The notes under the pieces are model-generated. The model worked only from the letters and a program-made list of their open reading frames with translations. It had not been told where the DNA came from and searched no databases. A program made the translations under genes and the position numbers. A DNA stretch of 64,000 nt from the NCBI GenBank assembly GCA_017462265.1, contig JAFTRN010000005.1, forward strand, positions 1 through 64,000, written 5' to 3'. Positions within the stretch are counted from its first letter, which is position 1. Every line of letters starts with the position of its first letter. Below are positions 1 to 7,230 of the stretch, piece by piece. Origin of the DNA: Coprobacter sp. (lineage in GTDB: Bacteria; Bacteroidota; Bacteroidia; Bacteroidales; UBA11471).

Positions 1-108
1 ATCCTTCAATGCTAAAATCAAACTTTTCAGAGCCAATCTTAGGGGTGTCGTTGATAAGAGGTTTTTCCTCTTTCGCATTGCTAAGCTTTACGCTTACCCA
101 CACTAAAT
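1..108. other. Unassigned flank left of the CRISPR array
   Basis: No gene can be assigned. Two frames are open across this short stretch. On the plus strand a frame runs from base 2 to a TAA at 104-106 (34 codons, Arg/Phe/Leu-rich). On the minus strand a frame reads leftward off the window and contains the protein-like segment PLINDTPKIGSEKFDFSIEG; it has no ATG before two in-frame TAG codons that lie inside the first CRISPR repeat. Either could be the end of a neighbouring gene lying mostly outside the window, or chance. An AT-rich CRISPR leader would be expected here if the array is transcribed rightward, but I see no clear leader signature or promoter. Confidence 0.3.
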
Positions 109-384
109 AACTACTGAGCCATTTTAATTTCTACTATTGTAGATATGGTTGTACCGTTTGTCACTCTTGTAGTCTAATAAGACATTTTAATTTCTACTAT
201 TGTAGATTCGTAAATAGGTGCGGGGTACACGTTGGTCTAATAAGACATTTTAATTTCTACTATTGTAGATTTATATGACCACCCGAATTTGCCATTTGCG
301 TCTAATAAGACATTTTAATTTCTACTATTGTAGATAATATCACCAAGAAGCGCCCCAAAATAGGTCTAATAAGACATTTTAATT
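109..384 (+). CRISPR. Type V-A (Cas12a-type) CRISPR array, truncated, 4 spacers
   Basis: Three identical 36-bp repeats lie at 172-207, 235-270 and 300-335. Each ends in AATTTCTACTATTGTAGAT, the conserved Cas12a crRNA handle (stem TCTAC...GTAGA). Two partial repeats flank them. At 109-144 the 3' 24 nt are intact but the first 12 nt are divergent. At 364-384 only the first 21 nt remain. Spacers are 145-171 (27), 208-234 (27), 271-299 (29) and 336-363 (28). The handle precedes each spacer, so functional crRNAs would be transcribed on the plus strand. No cas12a, cas4, cas1 or cas2 lies in the window, so the effector, if any, must be left of base 1 or elsewhere. Assignment to type V-A rests on repeat sequence, which is highly diagnostic; a Cas12a-like V subtype sharing this handle is the alternative. 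Confidence 0.93.
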
Positions 385-973
385 ATTGGTGTCCGATAAA
401 CTCTGTCAAAAACCTTCGTAAATCTTTGATTAAACATAATTTATGCGATAATATAAAAAGAGGGGCTTGTTTTTGTATTATAAAAAGATTGCCGTTAGGT
501 AATCGATTAGTACAGCCCCGTATTGCGTTCGCCTACCGACTCTCTTATACGGGGGATTGATATACGTGCATTACCAAAGCCTTTAGGTATTGGACATTTT
601 CATTATAGCAACATCTTCGACGTAGCTATTTTTTTACGTACATCTACCCCACGAATCGCCATGCTCTATCGTGGGGATTCCTCCTAAGAAACCTCTCCGA
701 GGTTTTATCATTAGATACCTTAACAACAATATCCATCGAAGATGTTGGTTTACAAAAACCCCACAATTTCACTACGTTACATTGTGATGTTAGGCACGTT
801 TTTCCTCAAAAAACTACGTTGGAAACCATTGCTTTATTGAGTCATTTTTCCCAACGGAAGCTTGGACCAAGCCACCCTACATTTTGCAGGTCGGGGTTTC
901 GCTTATCGTAGGACGAGCCATACCGAAAAAAAAGATTGCCACGGTATGCTGTATTTTTATCGGACACCAATAA
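383..973. mobile_element. 591-bp inverted-repeat-bounded structured segment inside the CRISPR array end
   Basis: The segment is bounded by perfect 18-bp inverted repeats: TTATTGGTGTCCGATAAA at 383-400 and its reverse complement at 956-973. The left end coincides to within 2 nt with the point where the last CRISPR repeat stops matching. The interior has no credible full gene. It is dense in stems: 516-523/547-554 (8 bp), 609-620/736-747 (12 bp, perfect), 647-654/669-676 (8 bp), 689-695/699-705 (7 bp) and 762-767/781-786 (6 bp). Read on the minus strand, the 647-676 hairpin sits in a GGAATCCCC...GGGGTAGATG context resembling the end hairpins of IS605/IS1341 (TnpB) elements. A non-autonomous transposable element or derelict IS is the likeliest reading; a transcribed structured RNA is the alternative. 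No target-site duplication is evident, and the missing repeat half does not reappear on the right. Confidence 0.55.
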
Positions 974-974
974 A

Positions 975-1010
975 AAAATACCACTGACATTGCGGTGTCG
1001 GTGGTATTTT
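975..1010. terminator. Bidirectional terminator hairpin
   Basis: The stem AATACCACTGACA (977-989) pairs with TGTCGGTGGTATT (996-1008), 13 bp with one G-U pair and a 6-nt loop, flanked by A-runs on the left and T-runs on the right. It sits directly beside the right inverted repeat of the 591-bp segment. It could end leftward transcription from the acyl-CoA ligase gene and rightward transcription from the array. Confidence 0.8.
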
Positions 1011-1094
1011 GTGTGAGAGGGTATGCGTCGATATGGCAAATTTATTTTTTAGAATTCATTCTCGGCATAGCGTCATTAGCAATATCGGTTAGGA

Positions 1095-2996
1095 CTATTT
1101 CAGGGCGGAGAGGTTTTGGGGGTTGAGGAGTTGTTTGCCTTCGGCGGTGTACATATATTCTATGCGTGCCGTGTAGGCTTTTTCTATCTTGCCTCGTACC
1201 ATCTTCATGGTGCTGTTTATCATCTGATTTTGCTCGGTAAAGGGCTCGGACAGCACGGCAAAGCAGCTCGGCAACCAACGTTCGGGGAACATACCTTCAC
1301 ACTCACCGCCTTTCTTGAACTTGGCTATAGAGGCCTCTATCAGATCCAATGCCGATTGGCGACCGGCCTCATCGGCTAACGAAAGGCTCTGCGCCTTGAG
1401 GGCTTGTTGTAATCGGTCTCTATTGGGTACTATCAGCGCCGTGGTATAGAGCGATTGGTTGTTGTAGAGCATGATTTGATCGATATAGGGCGAATGTTCT
1501 ACAAGAGCTTCTTCTATACCCTCGGGGCTGTATTTCTCGCCATCGCTCGATATAAGCAGGCTCTTGAAGCGACCTTTGACATAGAGCAGACCCTCGGCCG
1601 TCATATAACCGAGGTCGCCGGTATAGAGATAGCCGTCGCGCACGGTCTCGGCTGTGGATTCGGGATTTTTCCAATATCCGGCCATTACGTTTTCGCCACG
1701 TACTACAATCTCGCCCATTTCGCCCAACGGGAGTTCTTTTCCCTCGGAGTCACAGATCTTCAATTCAATGGGTTTTACCAGTTTTCCACTCGAGCCGAAA
1801 CGATACCTATCGGGACCGTTAGACGAGATGACCGGAGTAGCCTCGGACAGTCCATAGCCTTGGAACATGGGCATACCCACGCCTATGTAGAATTTCTGCA
1901 AATCCTTGTCGAGCAACGCGCCGCCTCCGATAAAAAAGCGTAAGCAACCACCGAAATTATCACGGACTTTCGAGAAAAGCACTTTATCGAACAGGGCGAC
2001 AAGAGGTTTGAGGAATATACGCAGACCTTTGGGATCGAGGTTGCTATCGCCATAGTAGAGCTGTTTCACTCGCAGACCGGCGTTGAACAGTTTTTCGGTG
2101 GTCTTGCCTTTGGCCCTGATAGCTTGCTCGATATTTTTCTTGAATGTCTTGGCCAATGCCGGGACTGAGAGTATAAAATGGGGCTTCACCTCACGTATAT
2201 TGAGGGGTATATTTTTAAGGGTTTCGAGCGGAGTGCGGCCCACCTGCACCGTAGCCGCCGTAGCTCCTCGCGACATCATGATATAGAAGCCCACCACATG
2301 GGCAAAACAGTGGTCGAGCGGCAGGATTATAAGCGTGCGCCAAGTCTGGTCGATATGTACCAAGGTGAGAGCTTGTTCCACATTGGCCGTGTAGTTGCGA
2401 TGCGTAAGCACCACCCCTTTGGGATCGGCCGTCGTACCGCTGGTGTAGGTAATGGTCGCGTAATCGTCGTTCTGTATGGAATGCGCAACGGCCAAAAAAT
2501 CGTCGATAGAGTGCGATGCGAGAAATTCATCGCCCATGGCCAATACCTCGCCGAGTGCTATCTCCTTGTCCTCGTAGCTTTCTTGCTCGTCGAACACTAT
2601 AACTCGTTGCACCTCGGTAAGTTTTTCTTTGATAAGACGCACCTTTTTCAACTGCGTGCCCGACACCATGATGTATTTCACATCTCCGTGAATGAGGCGG
2701 AAAAGCAGGTCGTTACTCTCTTCGAGTTTGATGGAAAGGGGCACGTTTATAGCACCGGCATAGAACATCGCCAGCTCGCCTATAACCCACATATTACGTC
2801 CCTCGCTGAGCAAAGCCATCGTATCGCCTTTTTTCACACCAAGGGCCTGCAATCCGGCTCCGAGACGATACACCTGTTCTTTTACCTGCGTGTAGGTGGT
2901 AGGAGTAAATTGTTTTCCCGTCTTCTCCAACAGGAATGTATTATCGGGATATGTTTTTACCGATTCCTCAAATAGGTCAATCAGAGTTTTTTTCAT
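1095..2996 (-). CDS. Long-chain acyl-CoA ligase (AMP-forming)
   Basis: Activates a fatty acid with ATP to an acyl-adenylate and then an acyl-CoA; cytoplasmic or membrane-associated. The 633-residue protein shows the ANL-superfamily signature YTSGTTADPKG at residues 184-194. Further on are the GYGLSEATP adenine-binding motif and YTGDLGYM followed by VKGRFK of the C-terminal hinge. The Ser/Thr/Gly loop and the Asp of the TGD motif are intact. The start is the ATG at 2994-2996, with a promoter just upstream (3048-3077), so it can be transcribed independently of the GH43-like gene behind it. Substrate chain length cannot be read from sequence; the protein resembles the FadD/FACS group common in Bacteroidales. 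Confidence 0.93.
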   Translation of the reverse strand: MKKTLIDLFEESVKTYPDNTFLLEKTGKQFTPTTYTQVKEQVYRLGAGLQALGVKKGDTMALLSEGRNMWVIGELAMFYAGAINVPLSIKLEESNDLLFRLIHGDVKYIMVSGTQLKKVRLIKEKLTEVQRVIVFDEQESYEDKEIALGEVLAMGDEFLASHSIDDFLAVAHSIQNDDYATITYTSGTTADPKGVVLTHRNYTANVEQALTLVHIDQTWRTLIILPLDHCFAHVVGFYIMMSRGATAATVQVGRTPLETLKNIPLNIREVKPHFILSVPALAKTFKKNIEQAIRAKGKTTEKLFNAGLRVKQLYYGDSNLDPKGLRIFLKPLVALFDKVLFSKVRDNFGGCLRFFIGGGALLDKDLQKFYIGVGMPMFQGYGLSEATPVISSNGPDRYRFGSSGKLVKPIELKICDSEGKELPLGEMGEIVVRGENVMAGYWKNPESTAETVRDGYLYTGDLGYMTAEGLLYVKGRFKSLLISSDGEKYSPEGIEEALVEHSPYIDQIMLYNNQSLYTTALIVPNRDRLQQALKAQSLSLADEAGRQSALDLIEASIAKFKKGGECEGMFPERWLPSCFAVLSEPFTEQNQMINSTMKMVRGKIEKAYTARIEYMYTAEGKQLLNPQNLSALK

Positions 2997-3047
2997 AGCA
3001 CTTACGTTTTATTGTTTACCCATCACAGATAGGTCGTTTACTGCGCA

Positions 3048-3077
3048 CAAAGATACGGAAAAATATTTTATTACAAA
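3048..3077 (-). promoter_or_regulatory. Bacteroidetes-type promoter for the acyl-CoA ligase
   Basis: Read on the minus strand, TTTG (3074-3077) is followed after 18 nt by TATCTTTG (3048-3055). This matches the Bacteroidetes -33 TTTG / -7 TAnnTTTG consensus, about 50 bp before the ATG. The -33 box overlaps the last codons of the upstream GH43-like gene. Confidence 0.65.
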
Positions 3078-3985
3078 TTCTTACTGTTGCCTGCGGCAGA
3101 AAGTAATCGCCGCAGATAGTGCTCATCGACTTCGATTATCGTGCCGTGTTTGTGGCGGGGTGGTACGGATATGGAATCGGTAATATCGACAAAGGTTTCA
3201 AAGTCGCTCGTGCGCACCGCACCATAGCGATATTGCTTATACAAATCGAAATAAATCAAATAATCGTCGCCCACCCTCACCCAGGTAGGTCCTTCGCTCC
3301 ACTCCGGGGTAAATGGCGCGCTATCGTCGTGCCACGGACCCACCGGGGTGGTGCCGAATGACACGTGTATATGACTATACCCGGGTTTACGATTGTCTTT
3401 CACTGCCAACACATAATCGCCATCACCTCTACGTAATACAGCTCCATCGATAGAATTATATCCCGGGTCGTAGAAGAGACGGGGCGAGGTAAAGGTCTCG
3501 AAATCGCGTGTCACGGTATAATATTGTCGCTGCGTATCGTCGAATCGCCCGGGTATGGCCGAAGCCCACACGATATAATATTCAGCGGTCGTAGGTTCGT
3601 AAAAAAGCTCTGGCGCCCACACATTGCGAGTGAGCGTATCGTAGTCGCGCATCAACTCGATATGGCGCTGTGGCGTCCAATGTATGAGGTCTTGCGACGA
3701 GGCGTATCCTATGCCATAATCATCGCGCCAACTCGAGGTCCACACCAAATGAAATGTTCCGTCGGGGGCTTGTATTATCGAGGGGTCGCGCATCAATCGT
3801 TGCGTTCCTACCTCGGGCACAAGCCACACACCCGGCACCGAATCCCAATGATAGCCGTCGTAACTATATATGAATCGCAGTCCATCGGTCGCCGGCTCGC
3901 GAAACGAGGTCGAGAGATAGACCTTGCGTGGTGTACACGCATACCCTATAATCAAGCATAGAAATAGGAGCAAATGGCGTATCAT
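3071..3985 (-). CDS. GH43-like glycosidase lipoprotein
   Basis: A 304-residue five-bladed propeller-type protein of the family 43 glycosidase group, probably acting on arabinose- or xylose-containing side chains. It begins with a lipoprotein signal peptide, hydrophobic from about residue 4 and ending IGYACTP with the lipobox Cys near residue 17, so it is predicted to be membrane-anchored. Family features are the blade motif RDPSIIQAPDGTFHLVWTSS, VWAPELFY, IDGAVLR and SEGPTWVR, which place the usual acidic residues in successive blades. At about 300 residues it is the catalytic domain alone. The start lies 15 bp after the stop of the CvfB-like gene, so the two are probably co-transcribed. Specificity (arabinofuranosidase, xylosidase or a sucrase-like relative) is not determinable here. 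Confidence 0.82.
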   Translation of the reverse strand: MIRHLLLFLCLIIGYACTPRKVYLSTSFREPATDGLRFIYSYDGYHWDSVPGVWLVPEVGTQRLMRDPSIIQAPDGTFHLVWTSSWRDDYGIGYASSQDLIHWTPQRHIELMRDYDTLTRNVWAPELFYEPTTAEYYIVWASAIPGRFDDTQRQYYTVTRDFETFTSPRLFYDPGYNSIDGAVLRRGDGDYVLAVKDNRKPGYSHIHVSFGTTPVGPWHDDSAPFTPEWSEGPTWVRVGDDYLIYFDLYKQYRYGAVRTSDFETFVDITDSISVPPRHKHGTIIEVDEHYLRRLLSAAGNSKNL

Positions 3986-4000
3986 ACGGGGATATAGGGG

Positions 4001-4843
4001 CTATTTACCGCCAAGTTTTATACCATTGTCGAGCAATTGTATCTGATGTTTCTTATACAACGCCCCGATGGCCTTTTTGAAATTCTTTTTACTACATCCG
4101 AAATAGGAGGCGATAAGTTCGGCATCGGACTTATCGGTCAAGGGTAAAAATCCCCCCTCGCGTCCCAAGGCCTCAAGTATCATTTCGGCTAACGGATCGA
4201 CCGATGCCTTGTATCCGACAGGTTGCAAGGCCACATCTACTTTCTCATCGGCACGGATATGAGTTACATACCCCCGCAACTTATCACCTCGACGCACCGC
4301 TGTAAATATCTCACTATGGTATATCATACCCCAATGGGCATTGTTCACAATGACCTTAAAGCCCAAATCGGTCTCTTGTGTCACCAACAAATCGACCGTC
4401 TGATTGAACGTATAATCTACCGGTGTCTGCCCCAAGTAACGATTGATTTTGGCCGTAGCGACAATACGCTCACTCGCCTCATCTACATACAGATATACTA
4501 TATAATATTTTCCTGCGACCATCTCGGCTCGTTGCTCGCGAAAGGGCACAAGGAGCTCCTTGGAATCTAAACCCCAATCGAGAAAGGCCCCTACCCTGTT
4601 TACCGAGTTTACCCGCAAGCAAGCAAATTCACCCACCTGTGCATAAGGCGTTTCGGTGGTGGCAATAATGCGATCCTCACTATCGAGGTAAATAAACACC
4701 TCCACATCATCGCCCGGTGCCACATTACGCGGTACATACTTGGCCGGCAACAATATCTCGCCACGTTCACCGCCATCGAGATATACTCCGAAATCTACCT
4801 CTTTTACAATTGTCAGTCTGTTGTATCTTCCTATTTCTAACAT
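4001..4843 (-). CDS. CvfB-family S1 RNA-binding protein
   Basis: This 280-residue protein matches the CvfB/YitL layout: tandem S1-like OB folds followed by a C-terminal winged helix. Visible landmarks are VDFGVYLDGG near residue 16, with LLPAKYVP; a second S1 repeat containing GAFLDWGLDSKELLVPFREQ; a third around LGFKVIVNNAHWGMIYHSEI; and a C-terminal SYFGCSKKNFKKAIGALYK segment of the DNA/RNA-binding winged helix. CvfB proteins bind RNA and affect gene expression in Firmicutes; the role in Bacteroidota is not established. It lies 18 bp after the DUF2027 gene and 15 bp before the GH43-like gene, suggesting one leftward transcript. Confidence 0.88.
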   Translation of the reverse strand: MLEIGRYNRLTIVKEVDFGVYLDGGERGEILLPAKYVPRNVAPGDDVEVFIYLDSEDRIIATTETPYAQVGEFACLRVNSVNRVGAFLDWGLDSKELLVPFREQRAEMVAGKYYIVYLYVDEASERIVATAKINRYLGQTPVDYTFNQTVDLLVTQETDLGFKVIVNNAHWGMIYHSEIFTAVRRGDKLRGYVTHIRADEKVDVALQPVGYKASVDPLAEMILEALGREGGFLPLTDKSDAELIASYFGCSKKNFKKAIGALYKKHQIQLLDNGIKLGGK

Positions 4844-4861
4844 ATCATAAACTTCTATTAC

Positions 4862-5929
4862 TTAACGAATCGTGACCTGTGTAGCCCCGAAACCATACTC
4901 TCGAAACGAGGCATCTTGATAGTCGTAATTTTTATACCTACGCTGTAGCTCATCGAGTATGGCACGTCGCAATACACCATCGCCTTTTCCGTGAATAAAC
5001 ACGATTTTGCGCCCCTTCTCCTTGCGATGGGCATCGAGTGTATCGCGGAAGGTCTGTAATTGCAACTGCAACATATCGCTGTTGCTCATACCGGCTGTCG
5101 TATCGACCAACTGATGTATGTGCAGATCGATTTCCAATGGGCCGGTCTGTACCTGCTTGTGCGACACAACTTTTTTGCGAGGGCGGTCATCGGCTTTTTG
5201 GCGCATGGCCTCGGCCAATGATTGCGCATCGATACGAAGCGGACGCGTAGGTAAATCGTTCTCGACCACCGGTACAACCCAAGCGTTCTCGTCAAAGAAA
5301 TCATTCTCTCCAAATGTGTGCAATTTGTAGAATTTCACGGGGTCGATATGCAATATCGTAGAAATGGGTTCTTTGTAGGGGTATGATTTATCACGCTTAT
5401 AGGCAACGGCCTGTATCGAAAAATGTTCGAAAGCGGTCACATCTTCATGGGTAATCGTCTCCATGTAGAATTGAATGTTAGGTTCTATTGTGCCACGATA
5501 TATCATTGCCCAGCCATCACCCTCGTTGTTGCGCGACATACATATATAATCGAGGTAATAATTACTATCGTTTATCAGATATACGTCAAAAGCCGTTTGA
5601 TTGAGCCGACGATCCTCCTCGGGGAGAAATGCCAAATACAGATTTATCTTATTACCACCGGTAGTTTCCACAATCGGCAACTCCGGCTCATCTTCCGGTT
5701 CTATGACCGGCATGACTTGTGGTGCACGACGCGGCGACTCTTTCTTATCGACGGGTACTGCTCTGGTATCTTGCACCCGACCACTCTCTATGACTACACA
5801 CTCTCGAGCCAACACCGGGGTTTCAAAACCATCTTCTTCCTCGACCAGCACTATGTCTCGGTCGATACGTCGCACAATACCGCCACCGACAGCATTGAGG
5901 AAACGCACTTTATCGCCTATCTTTATCAT
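4862..5929 (-). CDS. DUF2027 / Smr-domain protein
   Basis: A 355-residue Bacteroidota protein. An N-terminal KOW/SH3-like barrel (IGDKVRFLNAVGGGIV) precedes the DUF2027 beta domain with FLPEEDRRLNQTAFDVYLIN. The C-terminal Smr domain carries EIDLHIHQL and the catalytic-type motif IHGKGDGVLR, as in MutS2 C-termini, which nick or bind branched nucleic acids or act on stalled ribosomes. I chose the ATG at 5927-5929 because homologues begin at MIKIGDKVRFL; the longer frame to 6010 would overlap the divergent queA start. It is the first gene of a leftward run with the CvfB-like and GH43-like genes. The cellular role is inferred only from the Smr domain. Confidence 0.88.
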   Translation of the reverse strand: MIKIGDKVRFLNAVGGGIVRRIDRDIVLVEEEDGFETPVLARECVVIESGRVQDTRAVPVDKKESPRRAPQVMPVIEPEDEPELPIVETTGGNKINLYLAFLPEEDRRLNQTAFDVYLINDSNYYLDYICMSRNNEGDGWAMIYRGTIEPNIQFYMETITHEDVTAFEHFSIQAVAYKRDKSYPYKEPISTILHIDPVKFYKLHTFGENDFFDENAWVVPVVENDLPTRPLRIDAQSLAEAMRQKADDRPRKKVVSHKQVQTGPLEIDLHIHQLVDTTAGMSNSDMLQLQLQTFRDTLDAHRKEKGRKIVFIHGKGDGVLRRAILDELQRRYKNYDYQDASFREYGFGATQVTIR

Positions 5930-6008
5930 ATTATTTTCTTTTACTCGCAGATTTTCGTCTTTTGTATTGCAAAGATGATTATTTTTGCAGAAATATTCAA
6001 CAAGGTAC

Positions 6009-7229
6009 ATGCAAAATCCGCAAAATATCCGTATTGACGAATACGATTATCCGCTACCCGATGAGCGTATCGCCAAATTTCCGCTTTCTCGTCGCGACAC
6101 GTCAAAACTTTTAATCTATCGACAAGGCGACATATCCGAATCGAAATTCGACCGACTACCCGAGATACTTCCCGCCGACACATTGTTGGTATGTAACAAT
6201 ACCCGGGTGATACAGGCACGTCTGCACTTTCGAAAGAGTACCGGAGCTCTCATAGAAATATTCTGCCTCGAACCCCTATCGCCCCACGACTACCTCATGT
6301 CGTTCCAATCGACCGAACGATGTGTATGGAGCTGTCTCATAGGCAATCTGAGTAAATGGAAACAGGGCTCGTTGCATCGCACGCTCGATATAGACGGGCA
6401 AGAGGTTACGCTCACCGTTGAACGAGGTAATACACACGGTAGTAATGCTCACGAGATAACTTTCACATGGGATAATAGCGGTATAACTTTCGCCTCATTG
6501 CTCGAAGCTTTCGGGGAACTACCTATTCCGCCCTATCTCAATCGCGAGACAGAAGAATCGGACAAAGAGACCTACCAAACTGTATATTCCCGCATAGAGG
6601 GTTCTGTAGCCGCCCCTACAGCCGGACTGCACTTCACTCCCGAGGTATTTGCAGCGTTGGAAAAGCGAGATATTCCACGCAAAGAACTGACACTGCACGT
6701 CGGTGCCGGAACTTTCAAACCTGTAAAAAGTGTGACCATTGCCGACCATGAGATGCACACCGAATACATATCGGTATCGTTGGATTTATTGGAAACATTA
6801 GCCACGACCGAGCGACGTATTATCGCCGTCGGCACGACATCGGTACGCACACTCGAAAGCCTGTATTACATCGGTTGTAAATTGATACAAAATCCGACCG
6901 CATCGCCTGAAGATTTAACCGTGGAGCAATGGCAACCCTATAACGAAACGCTTGAAATTTCAAGTCGAGAGGCCCTGCAAGCGATTATCGGGTATCTGAG
7001 AAGAAATTCACTCGACCGCCTGGTGTCAGCCACCCGCATTATCATTGTTCCCGGATATAAATTTCATATTGTACAGGGACTTATTACCAATTTTCACCAG
7101 CCACACAGTACCCTGTTGTTGCTTGTCTCGGCATTCTTAAATGGTGATTGGCGTAAAATATACGATTACGCGTTGAGCCACGACTTCAGATTCCTCAGTT
7201 ACGGCGACAGCTCTTTGCTATTACCTTAG
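6009..7229 (+). CDS. queA: S-adenosylmethionine:tRNA ribosyltransferase-isomerase (QueA)
   Basis: Transfers and isomerises the ribosyl group of SAM onto preQ1 in tRNA to form epoxyqueuosine. Family motifs are YPLPDERIAKFPLSRRDTSKLL at the N-terminus, NNTRVIQARL, the AAPTAGLHFTP loop, HVGAGTFKPV, HTEY, and ITNFHQPHSTLLLLVSAF near the end. The ATG at 6009 gives 406 residues; an upstream in-frame ATG at 5985 would add eight residues with no homology. This is longer than the roughly 340-350 residues of E. coli-type QueA, with extra sequence between the N-terminal motifs and the HFTP region. It is followed after 1 bp by queF, so the pair form a queuosine operon. Confidence 0.93.
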   Translation: MQNPQNIRIDEYDYPLPDERIAKFPLSRRDTSKLLIYRQGDISESKFDRLPEILPADTLLVCNNTRVIQARLHFRKSTGALIEIFCLEPLSPHDYLMSFQSTERCVWSCLIGNLSKWKQGSLHRTLDIDGQEVTLTVERGNTHGSNAHEITFTWDNSGITFASLLEAFGELPIPPYLNRETEESDKETYQTVYSRIEGSVAAPTAGLHFTPEVFAALEKRDIPRKELTLHVGAGTFKPVKSVTIADHEMHTEYISVSLDLLETLATTERRIIAVGTTSVRTLESLYYIGCKLIQNPTASPEDLTVEQWQPYNETLEISSREALQAIIGYLRRNSLDRLVSATRIIIVPGYKFHIVQGLITNFHQPHSTLLLLVSAFLNGDWRKIYDYALSHDFRFLSYGDSSLLLP

Positions 7230-7230
7230 T

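Noticed and set aside
383-973. Interpretation as a group II intron or RNase P RNA
   Set aside because: No domain V motif, no reverse transcriptase, and no RNase P core sequence was found; the 18-bp inverted ends fit a mobile element better.
842-1039. A 65-codon minus-strand frame ending in GWLGPSFRWEK
   Set aside because: It spans the right inverted repeat and terminator, has no recognised homology and no promoter; it may be a fragment of a lost element gene, so I mention it only through the mobile-element entry.
2178-2975. A 265-codon plus-strand frame opposite the acyl-CoA ligase
   Set aside because: It is antisense to a clearly coding gene with intact catalytic motifs; its composition (His/Arg/Tyr-rich) is typical of a shadow frame.
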